A stretch of DNA of 64,000 bases from positions 5,084,001-5,148,000 of the forward strand of contig NZ_JBHUNT010000001.1 in assembly GCF_042685745.1 (NCBI RefSeq), written 5' to 3'. Made by a program: the position numbers and the translations under genes. Shown piece after piece: positions 22,856 through 31,606 of the stretch (position 1 is its first letter; the number at the start of each line of letters is the position of its first letter). The DNA is from Prauserella_A oleivorans (GTDB lineage: Bacteria; Actinomycetota; Actinomycetes; Mycobacteriales; Pseudonocardiaceae). The notes below the pieces were generated by a model that saw only the letters and a list, made by a program, of their open reading frames with translations, made no database searches and had not been told where the DNA came from.

Positions 22856-23959
22856 CTACTCCACCCCCTCGGCACGGCCGGCGACGCAGGCGCCCGCGAC
22901 CACCTCGTCGGAGAAATCGATGGCGAGTCTGCCGTCGTCGTTCACGATCAGCTCCAGGAGTTCGGTGAGGTTACGCGCGTAAAGCTCACTGGCGTGCACG
23001 GGCATCTCGGCGGGCAGGTTGAGCGGCGAGCAGATGGTGACCTCGTGGGCGACGATGTCCTCGCCGGGTTCGGTCAGCTCGCAGTTGCCGCCGGTCTCGC
23101 CCGCCATGTCGACGATCACGCTGCCGGGGCGCATCCCGCGCACGGCCTCGGCCGTGACGAGGGTCGGCGCCTTGCGGCCGGGCACGAGGGCTGTGGTGAT
23201 GACGACGTCGAATCCGCCGATGGCCTCGGTCAGCCGGCGCTGCTGTTCGGCCCGTTCGGACTCGGTCAGTTCGCGGGCGTACCCGCCTTCGCCGACCGCC
23301 TCGATGCCGAGGTCGAGCCACTGCGCACCCACCGAGCGCACCTGCTCGGCGACCTCGGGCCGGACGTCGTACCCGGTGGCCTGCGCGCCCAGCCGTTTCG
23401 CGGTGGCGAGTGCCTGCAGACCGGCGACCCCGGCCCCGAGCACGAGCACCTTCGCGGGTGGCACCGTGCCCGCGGCGGTGGTGAGCATGGGGAAGAACTT
23501 CGGCAGCCGCTGGGCGGCCAGCAGCGCGGCCCGGTAGCCGCCGACGTTCGCCTGGGACGACAACGCGTCCATCGCCTGGGCGCGGGAGATGCGCGGGATC
23601 GACTCGACGGCGAACGCGGTGATGCCCGCCTTCCGCATCGCGGCGATCTCGTCCAGATTGGACAGTGGAGCGAGAAATCCGATCAGCACCGTTCCGGGCT
23701 TCAGCCGCTCGATGTCGGCGATCGACGGCGGCGCGACCTTGAGCACCACGTCGGCACTCCACGCGTCGCCGGTCTCGGCTCCGGCTTCGACGAACAGGTC
23801 ATCGGGCAGCTGCGCTCCTGCCCCCGCTCCCGGCTCCAGCACCACGCGCAGCCCGCGCTTGGCGAGCCGCTGCACGAGCTTCGGCACCAGGGCCACCCGG
23901 CGCTCCCCGGGCTTGGTTTCCTTGACCACACCGATGGTCAACGGCGTTTCGGTCACCAT
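22856..23959 (-). CDS. pntAA: NAD(P) transhydrogenase subunit alpha part 1
   Basis: A 367-residue cytosolic NAD(H)-binding subunit (domain I) of the transhydrogenase. The alanine dehydrogenase/PNT N-terminal domain starts IGVVKETKPGERRVAL. The NAD-binding Rossmann motif is VLVLGAGVAGLQALATAKRL, and the mobile-loop region TALVPGRKAPTL is present. It opens the pntAA-AB-B operon. Its start ATG 23959 lies about 130 bp from the divergent yjbQ start. That gap contains a GCATAC/GTATGC palindrome that may control one or both genes. Confidence 0.95.
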   Translation of the reverse strand: MVTETPLTIGVVKETKPGERRVALVPKLVQRLAKRGLRVVLEPGAGAGAQLPDDLFVEAGAETGDAWSADVVLKVAPPSIADIERLKPGTVLIGFLAPLSNLDEIAAMRKAGITAFAVESIPRISRAQAMDALSSQANVGGYRAALLAAQRLPKFFPMLTTAAGTVPPAKVLVLGAGVAGLQALATAKRLGAQATGYDVRPEVAEQVRSVGAQWLDLGIEAVGEGGYARELTESERAEQQRRLTEAIGGFDVVITTALVPGRKAPTLVTAEAVRGMRPGSVIVDMAGETGGNCELTEPGEDIVAHEVTICSPLNLPAEMPVHASELYARNLTELLELIVNDDGRLAIDFSDEVVAGACVAGRAEGVE

Positions 23960-24052
23960 GGCGTCCTCTCGGCCTGCGGTCCGGCGTGGTGACCATACTG
24001 GACGAAAACGTAACCCATATCACGTGACGGGTGTCGCATTCCCCACAATTTG

Positions 24053-24065
24053 GCATACAGTATGC
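24053..24065. promoter_or_regulatory. Palindromic site between pntAA and yjbQ
   Basis: GCATAC-A-GTATGC is a perfect 6-bp inverted repeat around one base in the 132-bp divergent gap. Its size and symmetry suit a GntR- or TetR-type repressor. The binder is unknown. Confidence 0.4.
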
Positions 24066-24091
24066 ACTGTGGCAAGCGTTACCGTTGTGGT

Positions 24092-24502
24092 ATGCACTCC
24101 ACCGAGATCGAGATCCGAACCGGAGGCAGCGCCGTCGTCCGGGACCTCACCAAGGAGGCCGAGCGGTTCCTCGCCGAGGCCGGTGCCGGCGACGGGCTCC
24201 TCCACGTCTGGGTTCCGCATGCCACGGCCGGGCTGGCCGTGCTCGAGACCGGTGCGGGCAGCGACGACGACCTCCTCGCCGCCGTCGATACCCTGCTCCC
24301 TCGGGACGACCGCTGGCGCCACCGGCACGGCAGCCACGGCCACGGACGTGACCACGTGCTGCCCGCCTTCCTACCGCCGTACGCGAGCGTTCCCGTGCTC
24401 GGCGGAACCCTCGCCCTGGGCACCTGGCAGTCGATCTGCCTCGTCGACACCAACATCGACAACCCCGTCCGGCGCCTGCGGTTCAGTTTCCTCGCGGGCT
24501 GA
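24092..24502 (+). CDS. yjbQ: YjbQ family protein
   Basis: A 136-residue protein of the widely conserved YjbQ/UPF0047 family, described as able to replace thiamin phosphate synthase weakly in E. coli; the true role is unsettled. The family marks VPHATAGLAVLE (His, Thr, Ala), HVLPAFLPPYASVPVLGG and LGTWQSICLVDTN are all visible. ATG 24092 was chosen because the product then starts STEIEIRTGG. An upstream ATG in frame adds residues with no family match. The last 132 bp overlap the 3' end of the convergent membrane protein gene. Confidence 0.88.
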   Translation: MHSTEIEIRTGGSAVVRDLTKEAERFLAEAGAGDGLLHVWVPHATAGLAVLETGAGSDDDLLAAVDTLLPRDDRWRHRHGSHGHGRDHVLPAFLPPYASVPVLGGTLALGTWQSICLVDTNIDNPVRRLRFSFLAG

Positions 24503-25510
24503 CCCGCTCCGCCCCGGCCACAGCACGCCGGCCAGCCCGGCTGCCAGCAGGCCGCCGAGCACCCACAGACCCGTCGTGACGTGCATCGTCTCCGGCGTGC
24601 CGAGCAGCAGGCTGCGCAGGCCTTCCGTCGAGAAGCGGAACGGCGTCCACGACCACAGCAGCGTCCGGTAGGCCGGATCGAGCAGCTCGGGCACCTGCGC
24701 CGCCACCGACGGCGCCAGCAGGTACAAGGGTCCGAGGATCGCCATCGCGCGGATGCCGAGCAGGCGCAGCAGCGCACCCTGGACGGCCGCGAACGCCGCC
24801 ACCGTCAGCCAGACGAACCCGACCGTGCGCCAGCCCAGATCCAGCGTCGAGTCCCACAGCGCCAGGAAGCCGATCAGCACGCCGCCGACGAGCACACTCG
24901 TGAGCACCAGGTGGCCGAGCCGGGCGCCGACACCTGGCCGGACCGTCCCCCGGTGCACCAGTAACGCGAGCACGGCACACCCCGCGAGGCCGCCGACCCA
25001 CGCGAGGGCGCTGATGCCCAGTGGCGCACTGCGCCCGGCGGCACCGGTCTCGTGCACGGTCTCCACCCGCACCGGGGCGGGCGCGAGGCCTGGGTTCTGC
25101 TGGGCGAGAGCGCCCACGACGCCCTGTCCGGCGGCCGTGAGCACCTGCTGGGCGATCTGGGTTCCGCTCGGGTTCACCGCACCCGACACCACCACGGTCG
25201 CCGACGGCGCACCCCGCTGGGCGCCGAGCTCCAGAACGCCGTAGACCTCCTGCTCCTCCAGCAGGCGGCTGCCCTCCTCGGGTGTGGTGACGCGCCAGTC
25301 GACGGCGTCGCCGCCCAGTCCGCTGACCCGGTCGGCCGCCATGCGCAACGGCCCGGACTCCGGTGCCGCGACCGCGACCGGGAGGTCCTCCGGCTGTGCC
25401 GTGGTCTGCGCGCCGAAGGTCAGGAAGCCCAGCACCACCGCCACCGCCGCACCGATGAGCGCGGTCCCGGCGACGAGTGTCCCCGTCTGTCGTCGAGGTG
25501 GTCCCGCCAT
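24371..25510 (-). CDS. YhgE/ABC-2-like membrane protein
   Basis: A 379-residue protein with one N-terminal membrane helix (about 14-32), an outside domain of about 150 residues, then five more helices (about 185-345). This is the layout of YhgE/Pip and ABC-2-type permease-like proteins, but shorter than full YhgE. GGAGGGG lies before ATG 25510. The last ~40 residues (REETEPQAPDGVVDVGVDEA and onward) are hydrophilic and are encoded antisense to yjbQ, so the tail is probably not conserved. No ATPase gene is adjacent. Possibly envelope-related; substrate unknown. Confidence 0.75.
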   Translation of the reverse strand: MAGPPRRQTGTLVAGTALIGAAVAVVLGFLTFGAQTTAQPEDLPVAVAAPESGPLRMAADRVSGLGGDAVDWRVTTPEEGSRLLEEQEVYGVLELGAQRGAPSATVVVSGAVNPSGTQIAQQVLTAAGQGVVGALAQQNPGLAPAPVRVETVHETGAAGRSAPLGISALAWVGGLAGCAVLALLVHRGTVRPGVGARLGHLVLTSVLVGGVLIGFLALWDSTLDLGWRTVGFVWLTVAAFAAVQGALLRLLGIRAMAILGPLYLLAPSVAAQVPELLDPAYRTLLWSWTPFRFSTEGLRSLLLGTPETMHVTTGLWVLGGLLAAGLAGVLWPGRSGSAREETEPQAPDGVVDVGVDEADRLPGAQGEGSAEHGNARVRR

Positions 25511-25604
25511 GATCCCCTCCAGAAATTTCCGCACTCGTTGAATTTGCGGCCACGGTACGACCGCGGGAACTCCTATGTCAACGCGTGTTGAAAAATGTGC
25601 CGGG

Positions 25605-25610
25605 TACCGT
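25605..25610 (+). promoter_or_regulatory. Candidate -10 box of a leaderless HAD hydrolase gene
   Basis: TACCGT lies exactly 6 nt before GTG 25617, with no Shine-Dalgarno sequence between. This supports that start and a leaderless transcript. Confidence 0.4.
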
Positions 25611-25616
25611 GGATGC

Positions 25617-26315
25617 GTGAACGACGCGCACCGGCTCGTCCTCTGGGATATCGACCTGACCCTCGTCGACCTGCGCGGACTCGGCGGTGACTGGTACACG
25701 AAGGCGCTTGCGAGCGTGGCCGGCGTCTCGCTGGAACGGATGCCGTCGTTTCCCGGCCGCACCGAACTGGCCATCACCACCGAACTGCTGTCCGCACACG
25801 GCATCGAGCCCACCGAGGACCTCGTGCGGGCGGTCTGGCAGGAACTGGTCGCCCTCTCCACCGAGACGCTGCCCAGCCTGCACGACTACGGGCACGCCCT
25901 ACCCGGCGCCTCCGCGGCGCTGGCGGCCCTCGCCGCGCGGACCGGTGTGGTGCAGTCACTCGTCACGGGCAATCTGCCGGAGATCGCGCGGCACAAGCTG
26001 AGCGCGTTCGACCTGCACGGCCATGTCGACTTCACGATCGGCGGCTACGGCTCGCTCTCCGCGCACCGGCCGGATCTGGTCGCCCACGCCGTCGAACTGG
26101 CCACAAGCAAGCACGGCATGGCGTTCGCGCCCGAGGATGTCGTCGTCATCGGCGACACGCCGCACGACGTCGAGGCGGCGCTGCACCACGGTGCGGTGGC
26201 CATCGGCGTCGCCACAGGCAGGCACGGGGCGGACGTGCTCCACGCCGCGGGAGCGCACATCGTCTTCCACGACCTCAGCGACACCGAGGCCGTGCTCCGG
26301 GCGATCCTCCGCTAA
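25617..26315 (+). CDS. HAD superfamily hydrolase
   Basis: A 232-residue cytosolic phosphatase-like protein. Motif I is DIDLTLVD (nucleophile and acid Asp), motif II SLVTGN, and motif III/IV VVVIGDTPHDVEAA. A helical cap lies between motifs I and II, as in phosphoglycolate phosphatase-type HADs. I chose GTG 25617 because a -10-like TACCGT lies six bases upstream and motif I then sits near the N-terminus. The longer frame from 25575 has no family support. Substrate cannot be told. The stop overlaps the end of the next, convergent gene. Confidence 0.82.
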   Translation: MNDAHRLVLWDIDLTLVDLRGLGGDWYTKALASVAGVSLERMPSFPGRTELAITTELLSAHGIEPTEDLVRAVWQELVALSTETLPSLHDYGHALPGASAALAALAARTGVVQSLVTGNLPEIARHKLSAFDLHGHVDFTIGGYGSLSAHRPDLVAHAVELATSKHGMAFAPEDVVVIGDTPHDVEAALHHGAVAIGVATGRHGADVLHAAGAHIVFHDLSDTEAVLRAILR

Positions 26316-27319
26316 GAGGTCGGGGGCGCGGGCACCGTCGTCCGGTCGGCCGCGGCGACCCCGCGGAAACTCTCCAGGATGGTGACGATCTCACCGGTGG
26401 TGGTGGCGGCGGCATGCGCGTACACGACGAGCACCGGAACGTCACCGCCGCGCTCGGTGGGCTCCACGGCGAGCGCACCGACCAGCGCACGCTCCGGAAC
26501 ACATCGGCCGGGCTTCGCCGGCGTCACCTCCAGCACGCTGAGCGACGACGGGAGTTCGTCGCCGGTGGCCGTGACGAACCGGCCGGACTCCTGTTCGACG
26601 GGTGTGACTGCCGGATCACCGCCGTCACCGCCGTAGGCGCGCCCCGCGACCGCCGAGGCCACCCCGCTCGCCGCGTCGTCGAAGCCGTCCTCCCAGGTGG
26701 TGATCCCGGCGCCCCCGCGCCGGGTGTTGGAGCCGCAGAAGTCGTCGTCCAGCAGCGCGCTCGCCGACAGCGTCAGGCGCGGCCGGCCGGGGCCGTCGGC
26801 CTCCCACCCGTGGAGCAGATCGGGTTCCGGCGACCAGGACGGCGGCACGTCGTAGGCGAAGGCGCCGTCCCCGCCCGGCACCGGCTGCCAGCCGTCGACC
26901 GCCGCGGGCACCACGATGCGAGGTTCCGGCGGCGGAGGGGACGGAGACGGAGTGTCGGTGAGCCTCGCCGCGACGTCCTCCTCCTCGTCGTCGAACACCG
27001 ACGCGACATTGGCGCCGAGGGAGAAGACACCGCTCACCAGGCCGAGCATCAGCACGGTGCGAAACCTCCCCTGCCTGAGGTACCACGGCCGAGCCTGCCG
27101 CGGCGCGGACTCCTCCGGCGGGGGCGCCGGTGCCTGTGGGAACGAGCCCGGCTGGGTCGGCTCCTGTTGTGAGTACGGCTGCGCGGGCCGGTCGTACTCA
27201 CTCGGCGTGGCGTCCGCGGGATCGGCGGGTTCGTACCCGCCGACGCCGGTGAGCGCGGCCTTGTCCTCGTAGCCGTACCGGCCGAACTCGTCGTCCCGTT
27301 TCCGCCGCCCCCAAACCAT
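26312..27319 (-). CDS. Single-pass membrane protein with Pro-rich cytoplasmic tail
   Basis: A 335-residue protein. Residues 1-80 are cytoplasmic, rich in Pro, Gln, Tyr and Asp (GYEPADPADATPSEYDRPAQ). A membrane segment spans about 88-106. A Ser/Pro linker (DTPSPSPPPP) and an external domain of about 200 residues with two cysteines (C195, C273) follow. It starts at ATG 27319, 5 bp after the proS stop, and could be co-transcribed with proS. The domain arrangement is common in Pseudonocardiaceae, often next to serine/threonine kinase signalling, but no such domain is present here. Function unknown. Confidence 0.72.
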   Translation of the reverse strand: MVWGRRKRDDEFGRYGYEDKAALTGVGGYEPADPADATPSEYDRPAQPYSQQEPTQPGSFPQAPAPPPEESAPRQARPWYLRQGRFRTVLMLGLVSGVFSLGANVASVFDDEEEDVAARLTDTPSPSPPPPEPRIVVPAAVDGWQPVPGGDGAFAYDVPPSWSPEPDLLHGWEADGPGRPRLTLSASALLDDDFCGSNTRRGGAGITTWEDGFDDAASGVASAVAGRAYGGDGGDPAVTPVEQESGRFVTATGDELPSSLSVLEVTPAKPGRCVPERALVGALAVEPTERGGDVPVLVVYAHAAATTTGEIVTILESFRGVAAADRTTVPAPPTS

Positions 27320-27324
27320 CTGCG

Positions 27325-29073
27325 CTACCGGCCGACGACCTCGATCAGATGCCCGACCACGTCGTCCACGGCGACCTCGGTGCGCTCGCCGGTCGCCCGG
27401 TCCTTCACCTCGATGACGCCCTTGGCCAGGCCGCGGCCCACCACGACGATCGTCGGCACACCGACGAGCTCGGCGTCGGCGAACTTGACGCCGGGCGTGG
27501 CCTTGCGGTCGTCGAGCAGCACGCTGATGCCGCGCCGGGACAGCTCGGCGGCGATGCGCTCGCCGCCCTCGAACACCGTGTCGTCCTTGCCCGCGACCAC
27601 GATGTGGACGTCCGCGGGCGCCACGGAACGTGGCCACACCAGGCCGAGCTCGTCGTGGTGCTGCTCGGCGATCGCGCCCACGAGCCGGGACACGCCGATG
27701 CCGTACGAGCCCATCGTGATGCGGATCGGCTTGGAGTCCGGACCGAGCGCATCCACCTCGAAGGCGTCGGTGTACTTGCGGCCGAGCTGGAAGATGTGCC
27801 CGATCTCGATGCCGCGGGCGGAGACGAGGGTGCCCTTGCCGTCCGGGGAGGCGTCGCCCTCGCGCACCTCGGCGGCCTCGATGGTGCCGTCCGGAGTGAA
27901 GTCGCGGCCGCACACGAGGTCGACCACGTGGTGGTCGGTCTTGTCCGCGCCGGTGACCCAGGCGGTGCCCTTGACGATCCGGGGGTCGACCAGGTAGCGC
28001 ACGCCGTTGGCCTGCAGCGCACCCGGGCCGATGTAGCCCTTGACGAGGAACGGGTTGGCCGCGAAGTCGGCCTCCTCCAGCAGCGCCACCTCGGCGGGCT
28101 CGAGCGAGGCCTCCAGGCGCTTCATGTCGACCTCGCGGTCGCCGGGCACGCCCACGGCGAGGAGTTCCCACTCCTTCTGCTGGGGCCTGCGCACCTTGAC
28201 GAGCACGTTCTTGAGCGTGTCCGCGGCGGTGAACGTGCGGCCGAGGCCGGCCTGGTTGAGGAAGTCGACCAGCGTCTCGATCGTCGGCGTGTTCGGCGTG
28301 TGGTGCACCTGCGCCTCGGGCAGGCCCTCGATGGGCCGCTCGGGCGGGGGCGGCGTCACCACGGCCTCGACGTTGGCGGCGTAGCCGGACTCGGTGCTGC
28401 GCACGTAGGTGTCCTCGCCGGTCTCGGCGACGGCGAGGAACTCCTCCGAGGCCGAACCGCCCATCGCCCCCGACGTCGCGGCGACGACGACGTAGTCCAG
28501 GCCGAGCCGGTCGAAGATCCGGATGTAGGCCTCGCGGTGCAGCTGGTACGAGCGGTCGAGCCCGGCGTCGTCGAGATCGAAGGAGTAGGAGTCCTTCATG
28601 ACGAACTCACGCCCGCGCAGCACACCGGCCCGGGGCCGTGCCTCGTCGCGGTACTTCGTCTGGATCTGGTACAGGATGACCGGATAGTCCTTGTACGAGC
28701 TGTACTCGCCCTTCACCGTGAGAGCGAACAGCTCCTCGTGCGTGGGGCCGAGCAGGTAGTCGGCGCCCTTGCGGTCCTTGAGCCGGAACAGGCTGTCGCC
28801 GTACTCGGTCCAGCGGTTCGTCGCCTCGTAGGGCTCCTTCGGCAGCAGCGCGGGGAACTGGATCTCCTGCGCGCCGATGGCGTCCATCTCCTCGCGCACG
28901 ACGGCCTCGATGTTGCGCAGCACGCGCAGGCCGAGCGGCAACCAGGTGTACCCGCCGGGGGCGGCCCTGCGGACGTAACCCGCGCGCACCAGCAACCGGT
29001 GGCTGGGCACCTCGGCGTCCGCCGGGTCCTCACGCAGTGTGCGCAGGAACAGCGACGACATCCTGGTGATCAC
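27325..29073 (-). CDS. proS: Proline-tRNA ligase
   Basis: A 582-residue class II aminoacyl-tRNA synthetase of the bacterial type. Class II motif 2 (TKYRDEARPRAGVLRGREFVMKD, cut here by position about 139-161) and motif 3 (GSYGIGVSRLVGAI) are intact. An inserted editing domain (YbaK-like, about 225-400) lies between motifs 2 and 3, as in E. coli ProS, so mischarged Ala-tRNA can be hydrolysed in cis. A C-terminal anticodon-binding domain follows (DVHIVVAGKDD onward). Start GTG 29073 gives the usual ITRMSSLFLRTLRE N-terminus. Confidence 0.95.
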   Translation of the reverse strand: MITRMSSLFLRTLREDPADAEVPSHRLLVRAGYVRRAAPGGYTWLPLGLRVLRNIEAVVREEMDAIGAQEIQFPALLPKEPYEATNRWTEYGDSLFRLKDRKGADYLLGPTHEELFALTVKGEYSSYKDYPVILYQIQTKYRDEARPRAGVLRGREFVMKDSYSFDLDDAGLDRSYQLHREAYIRIFDRLGLDYVVVAATSGAMGGSASEEFLAVAETGEDTYVRSTESGYAANVEAVVTPPPPERPIEGLPEAQVHHTPNTPTIETLVDFLNQAGLGRTFTAADTLKNVLVKVRRPQQKEWELLAVGVPGDREVDMKRLEASLEPAEVALLEEADFAANPFLVKGYIGPGALQANGVRYLVDPRIVKGTAWVTGADKTDHHVVDLVCGRDFTPDGTIEAAEVREGDASPDGKGTLVSARGIEIGHIFQLGRKYTDAFEVDALGPDSKPIRITMGSYGIGVSRLVGAIAEQHHDELGLVWPRSVAPADVHIVVAGKDDTVFEGGERIAAELSRRGISVLLDDRKATPGVKFADAELVGVPTIVVVGRGLAKGVIEVKDRATGERTEVAVDDVVGHLIEVVGR

Positions 29074-29165
29074 GGTGTTCTCCTACGAAAGGAAGCGAGG
29101 CGTTGACCGAAGGGTAGTCAACGGGTGCGGAGCTGCTCCAACGGGTTGTTGTCGTACCCCTGCCC

Positions 29166-29171
29166 TACCGT
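29166..29171 (+). promoter_or_regulatory. Candidate -10 box of a leaderless VOC gene
   Basis: TACCGT lies 6 nt before ATG 29178, with no Shine-Dalgarno sequence. Confidence 0.4.
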
Positions 29172-29177
29172 CGGCGC

Positions 29178-29528
29178 ATGACACTGGAACTGGGCATGGT
29201 GACCATCGACTGCGCCGACGCGCGCACGCTCGCGGATTTCTGGGCCAAGGCGCTCGGCGTGGAGGTGGCGGCCGATTACGGCGAGTTCGTGATGACCACG
29301 CCGACCCCGTCCGGGACACGCATCGGGCTGCAGCAGGTGCCGGAGCCCCGCGCGGGCAAGAACCGCGTGCACGTCGACCTCGTCACCGCCGACCGGCAGG
29401 CTGAGGTGGCGCGGCTGGTCGGGCTCGGGGCCACGGCGATCGCCGAGCACACGATGCCGGGGTTGTCCTGGACCGTGCTGACCGACCCGGAGGGCAACGA
29501 GTTCTGCGTCGGCTCCGAGCACGGGTGA
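29178..29528 (+). CDS. VOC (glyoxalase/bleomycin-resistance) family protein
   Basis: A 116-residue single-domain vicinal oxygen chelate protein. The two beta-alpha-beta-beta-beta halves start MVTIDCADARTLADFWAKAL and HVDLVTADRQAEVARLVGLG, ending in the usual LTDPEGNEFCVG. Candidate metal ligands include H125-type residues in HVDL and the Glu of PEGNEF. Such proteins bind or transform small electrophiles, but the substrate cannot be predicted. It lies 18 bp before yaaA on the same strand. Its start is close to a -10-like box, so the transcript may be leaderless. Confidence 0.85.
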   Translation: MTLELGMVTIDCADARTLADFWAKALGVEVAADYGEFVMTTPTPSGTRIGLQQVPEPRAGKNRVHVDLVTADRQAEVARLVGLGATAIAEHTMPGLSWTVLTDPEGNEFCVGSEHG

Positions 29529-29532
29529 CGAC

Positions 29533-29538
29533 TACGCT
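29533..29538 (+). promoter_or_regulatory. Candidate -10 box of a leaderless yaaA gene
   Basis: TACGCT lies 8 nt before GTG 29547 in the short gap after the VOC gene. Confidence 0.35.
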
Positions 29539-29546
29539 CTGTCGGC

Positions 29547-30290
29547 GTGCTCGTACTGCTGCCACCTTCGGAGACCAAGGCGACCGGCGGGGACGGCCCC
29601 GCACTCGACCTGGACACGCTGGCCTTCGGTGAGCTGAACCCGCTGCGGCGCAAGCTCGCCGACGCGCTCGTGGACCTCGCCGCCGATGTGCCCGCGAGCC
29701 TGGCCGCGCTCGGCCTGTCGGAGCGGCAACGGGACGAGGTGGAGCGCAACGCCCGCCTGTGGACGGCGCCGACGATGCCGGCGCTGCGCCGCTACACGGG
29801 CGTGCTCTACGACGCGCTCGACGTCGACGGTTTCAGCGCGGCCCAGCTGGCCAGGGCGCAGCGGCGACTGGCGGTGGCCTCGGCACTGTTCGGGGTGGTC
29901 CGGGCGGCCGACCCGATCCCGGCCTACCGGCTCTCCGGCGGGAGCACGCTGCCCGGTTTCGGCACGCTGCGCTCGCTGTGGCGGCCGGTGCTGGAGCCGG
30001 TGCTGGCCGACGTCGGCGAGCTGGTGGTGGATCTGCGCTCCGGCACCTACGCCGCGCTCGCCCGCGTGCCGGGTGCGGTGACGGTCCGGGTCGTCACGGA
30101 GGACTCGGCGGGCAGGCGCAAGACCGTGAGCCACCACAACAAGGCCTACAAGGGACGGCTCGCCGCCGCGCTCGCCACAACCCGCACCGAGCCGTCCACA
30201 GTGGACAAACTGGTGTCGGTGGCCGCCCGCTCCGGCATGACGCTGGAGCGCGAGGGCGAGCGCGAGCTGGCGCTCGTCACCGGCCCCTGA
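29547..30290 (+). CDS. yaaA: Peroxide stress protein YaaA
   Basis: A 247-residue protein of the YaaA/DUF328 family, which in E. coli lowers free iron and so protects DNA during peroxide stress. The family signatures are LVLLPPSETK at the start, LYDALDVDGFSA, the GVVRAADPIPAYRL motif and SHHNKAYKGRLA near the end. It starts at GTG 29547 without a ribosome-binding site but with a -10-like TACGCT 8 nt upstream. Its last 14 bp overlap the 3' end of the convergent flavoprotein gene. Confidence 0.9.
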   Translation: MLVLLPPSETKATGGDGPALDLDTLAFGELNPLRRKLADALVDLAADVPASLAALGLSERQRDEVERNARLWTAPTMPALRRYTGVLYDALDVDGFSAAQLARAQRRLAVASALFGVVRAADPIPAYRLSGGSTLPGFGTLRSLWRPVLEPVLADVGELVVDLRSGTYAALARVPGAVTVRVVTEDSAGRRKTVSHHNKAYKGRLAAALATTRTEPSTVDKLVSVAARSGMTLEREGERELALVTGP

Positions 30291-31392
30291 ACCGCTCGGG
30301 GCGCAGGGCCGCGACGTCCACGGGCAGCGACTCGCCCAGCACCAGCGAAGCGGCCAGCCGGGCGGCGAAGGGACCCAGGGTGAGCCCCGCAGGGCCGAAT
30401 CCGGTGAGCACCACAACCTCCGGGTGGCCCTCGAGCGCGCCGAGCAGCGGCTCGCCGTCCGGGGTGGCGGGACGGAACCCGACGCGGGTCTCCAGCAGCG
30501 TCGCGTCGCCGAGCCCCGGGGCGACGGCGAGCGCCTCGCCGAGCACCTCGTGCTGCCCCGCGGCCGTGACGCGGTGGTCGAAGCCGGATCCGGTCTCCCG
30601 CGTTGCTCCCGCGACGACGCGCGAATCGGGGAACGCCAGCAGGTAGTGACTCGACATGGGCAGCACCACCGGCCAGGCGGCCGTGTCGACACCGGGCAGG
30701 CCGAAGTGGCTGATCTGCCCACGCTGCGGTTCCACGGCCAGCCGGACGCCCAGTGGCTCGGCGAGGCGGCTGCTCCACGCGCCCGCGGCCAGCACGACGC
30801 CGTCGGCCTCGATCAGCTCTCCCCGCACGCGGACACCCGTCACCCGCCCGCCCCGGTGTTCGAGCTCGGCCTCGCCATCGGCCAGGCGGGCGCCGCGCCG
30901 TGCCGCGGCCCGCAGGAACGTCTGCCGCAGTCGCCTGCCGTCCACCCGCCCGGCACCGCTGACGTGCACCGCATCGAGGTCACGGGCGAGCACCGGCATG
31001 AGCGCACTGGCCTGGCCGGGGTCGAGCAGGCTCACCTCGCCGGCCTCCGGCCACGCCGCCGCCCGCGCGCGGACCCGCTCGTGCAGCTCGCGCAACCGGT
31101 GCTCGTCCTCCGACACCACGAGACCGCCGACGATCTCGAACGACGAGTCGCCCGCACCGTCCTCGGCCAGCTCGGCGACCAGCGTGCGGTAGTAGGCGGC
31201 GGCTCGCGCCGCGAAGGTGAGTTCCTCGTCACCCAGTGCCCGTGACGTCCACGGCGACACGATCCCCGCGCCCGCCCCGGTGGCCGCACCCGGCAGGTCG
31301 GCCTCCACCACCACGACGTCCACGCCGCGCCGCGCGAGCTGGTAGGCCGCGCCCGCGCCGGCGATTCCCGATCCGATGACGACGATTCGCAT
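30277..31392 (-). CDS. FAD-dependent amino-acid oxidase (DAO) family protein
   Basis: A 371-residue flavoprotein. The FAD-binding fold starts at once with VVIGSGIAGAGAAYQLARRG and the second contact VVVVEAD. The DAO domain continues to GFRPATPDGEPLLGAL and VVVLTGFGPAGLTLGPF near the C-terminus, typical of glycine/D-amino acid oxidases and related deaminating dehydrogenases. No covalent-FAD motif or signal peptide is seen. I chose ATG 31392, since the upstream part of the frame has no homology. Substrate not predictable. It lies divergent from the helicase gene. Confidence 0.85.
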   Translation of the reverse strand: MRIVVIGSGIAGAGAAYQLARRGVDVVVVEADLPGAATGAGAGIVSPWTSRALGDEELTFAARAAAYYRTLVAELAEDGAGDSSFEIVGGLVVSEDEHRLRELHERVRARAAAWPEAGEVSLLDPGQASALMPVLARDLDAVHVSGAGRVDGRRLRQTFLRAAARRGARLADGEAELEHRGGRVTGVRVRGELIEADGVVLAAGAWSSRLAEPLGVRLAVEPQRGQISHFGLPGVDTAAWPVVLPMSSHYLLAFPDSRVVAGATRETGSGFDHRVTAAGQHEVLGEALAVAPGLGDATLLETRVGFRPATPDGEPLLGALEGHPEVVVLTGFGPAGLTLGPFAARLAASLVLGESLPVDVAALRPERFRGR

Positions 31393-31594
31393 GGGGTCAG
31401 CTTGCCGGACCGGCCACTCACCACTCCCCGACCCGCCGGGACGGCGCGCACCGGACGCGCCAAGGGAGACCAGCATCACAGCGCGAGCGGGAAGAGCGGA
31501 CCACGAGCTCCTCCGCTGGTGTGGACCACCATCGTCGCGTGTGGACGGTCACCGGCCCGGTCGGCCTGCACCGTCGAGCGGAGCCGCACTGGGG

Positions 31595-31600
31595 TAGACT
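31595..31600 (+). promoter_or_regulatory. Candidate -10 box for the helicase leader
   Basis: TAGACT suggests a transcript start near 31607, which gives a leader of about 180 nt before the helicase GTG. Confidence 0.4.
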
Positions 31601-31606
31601 GGTCAT

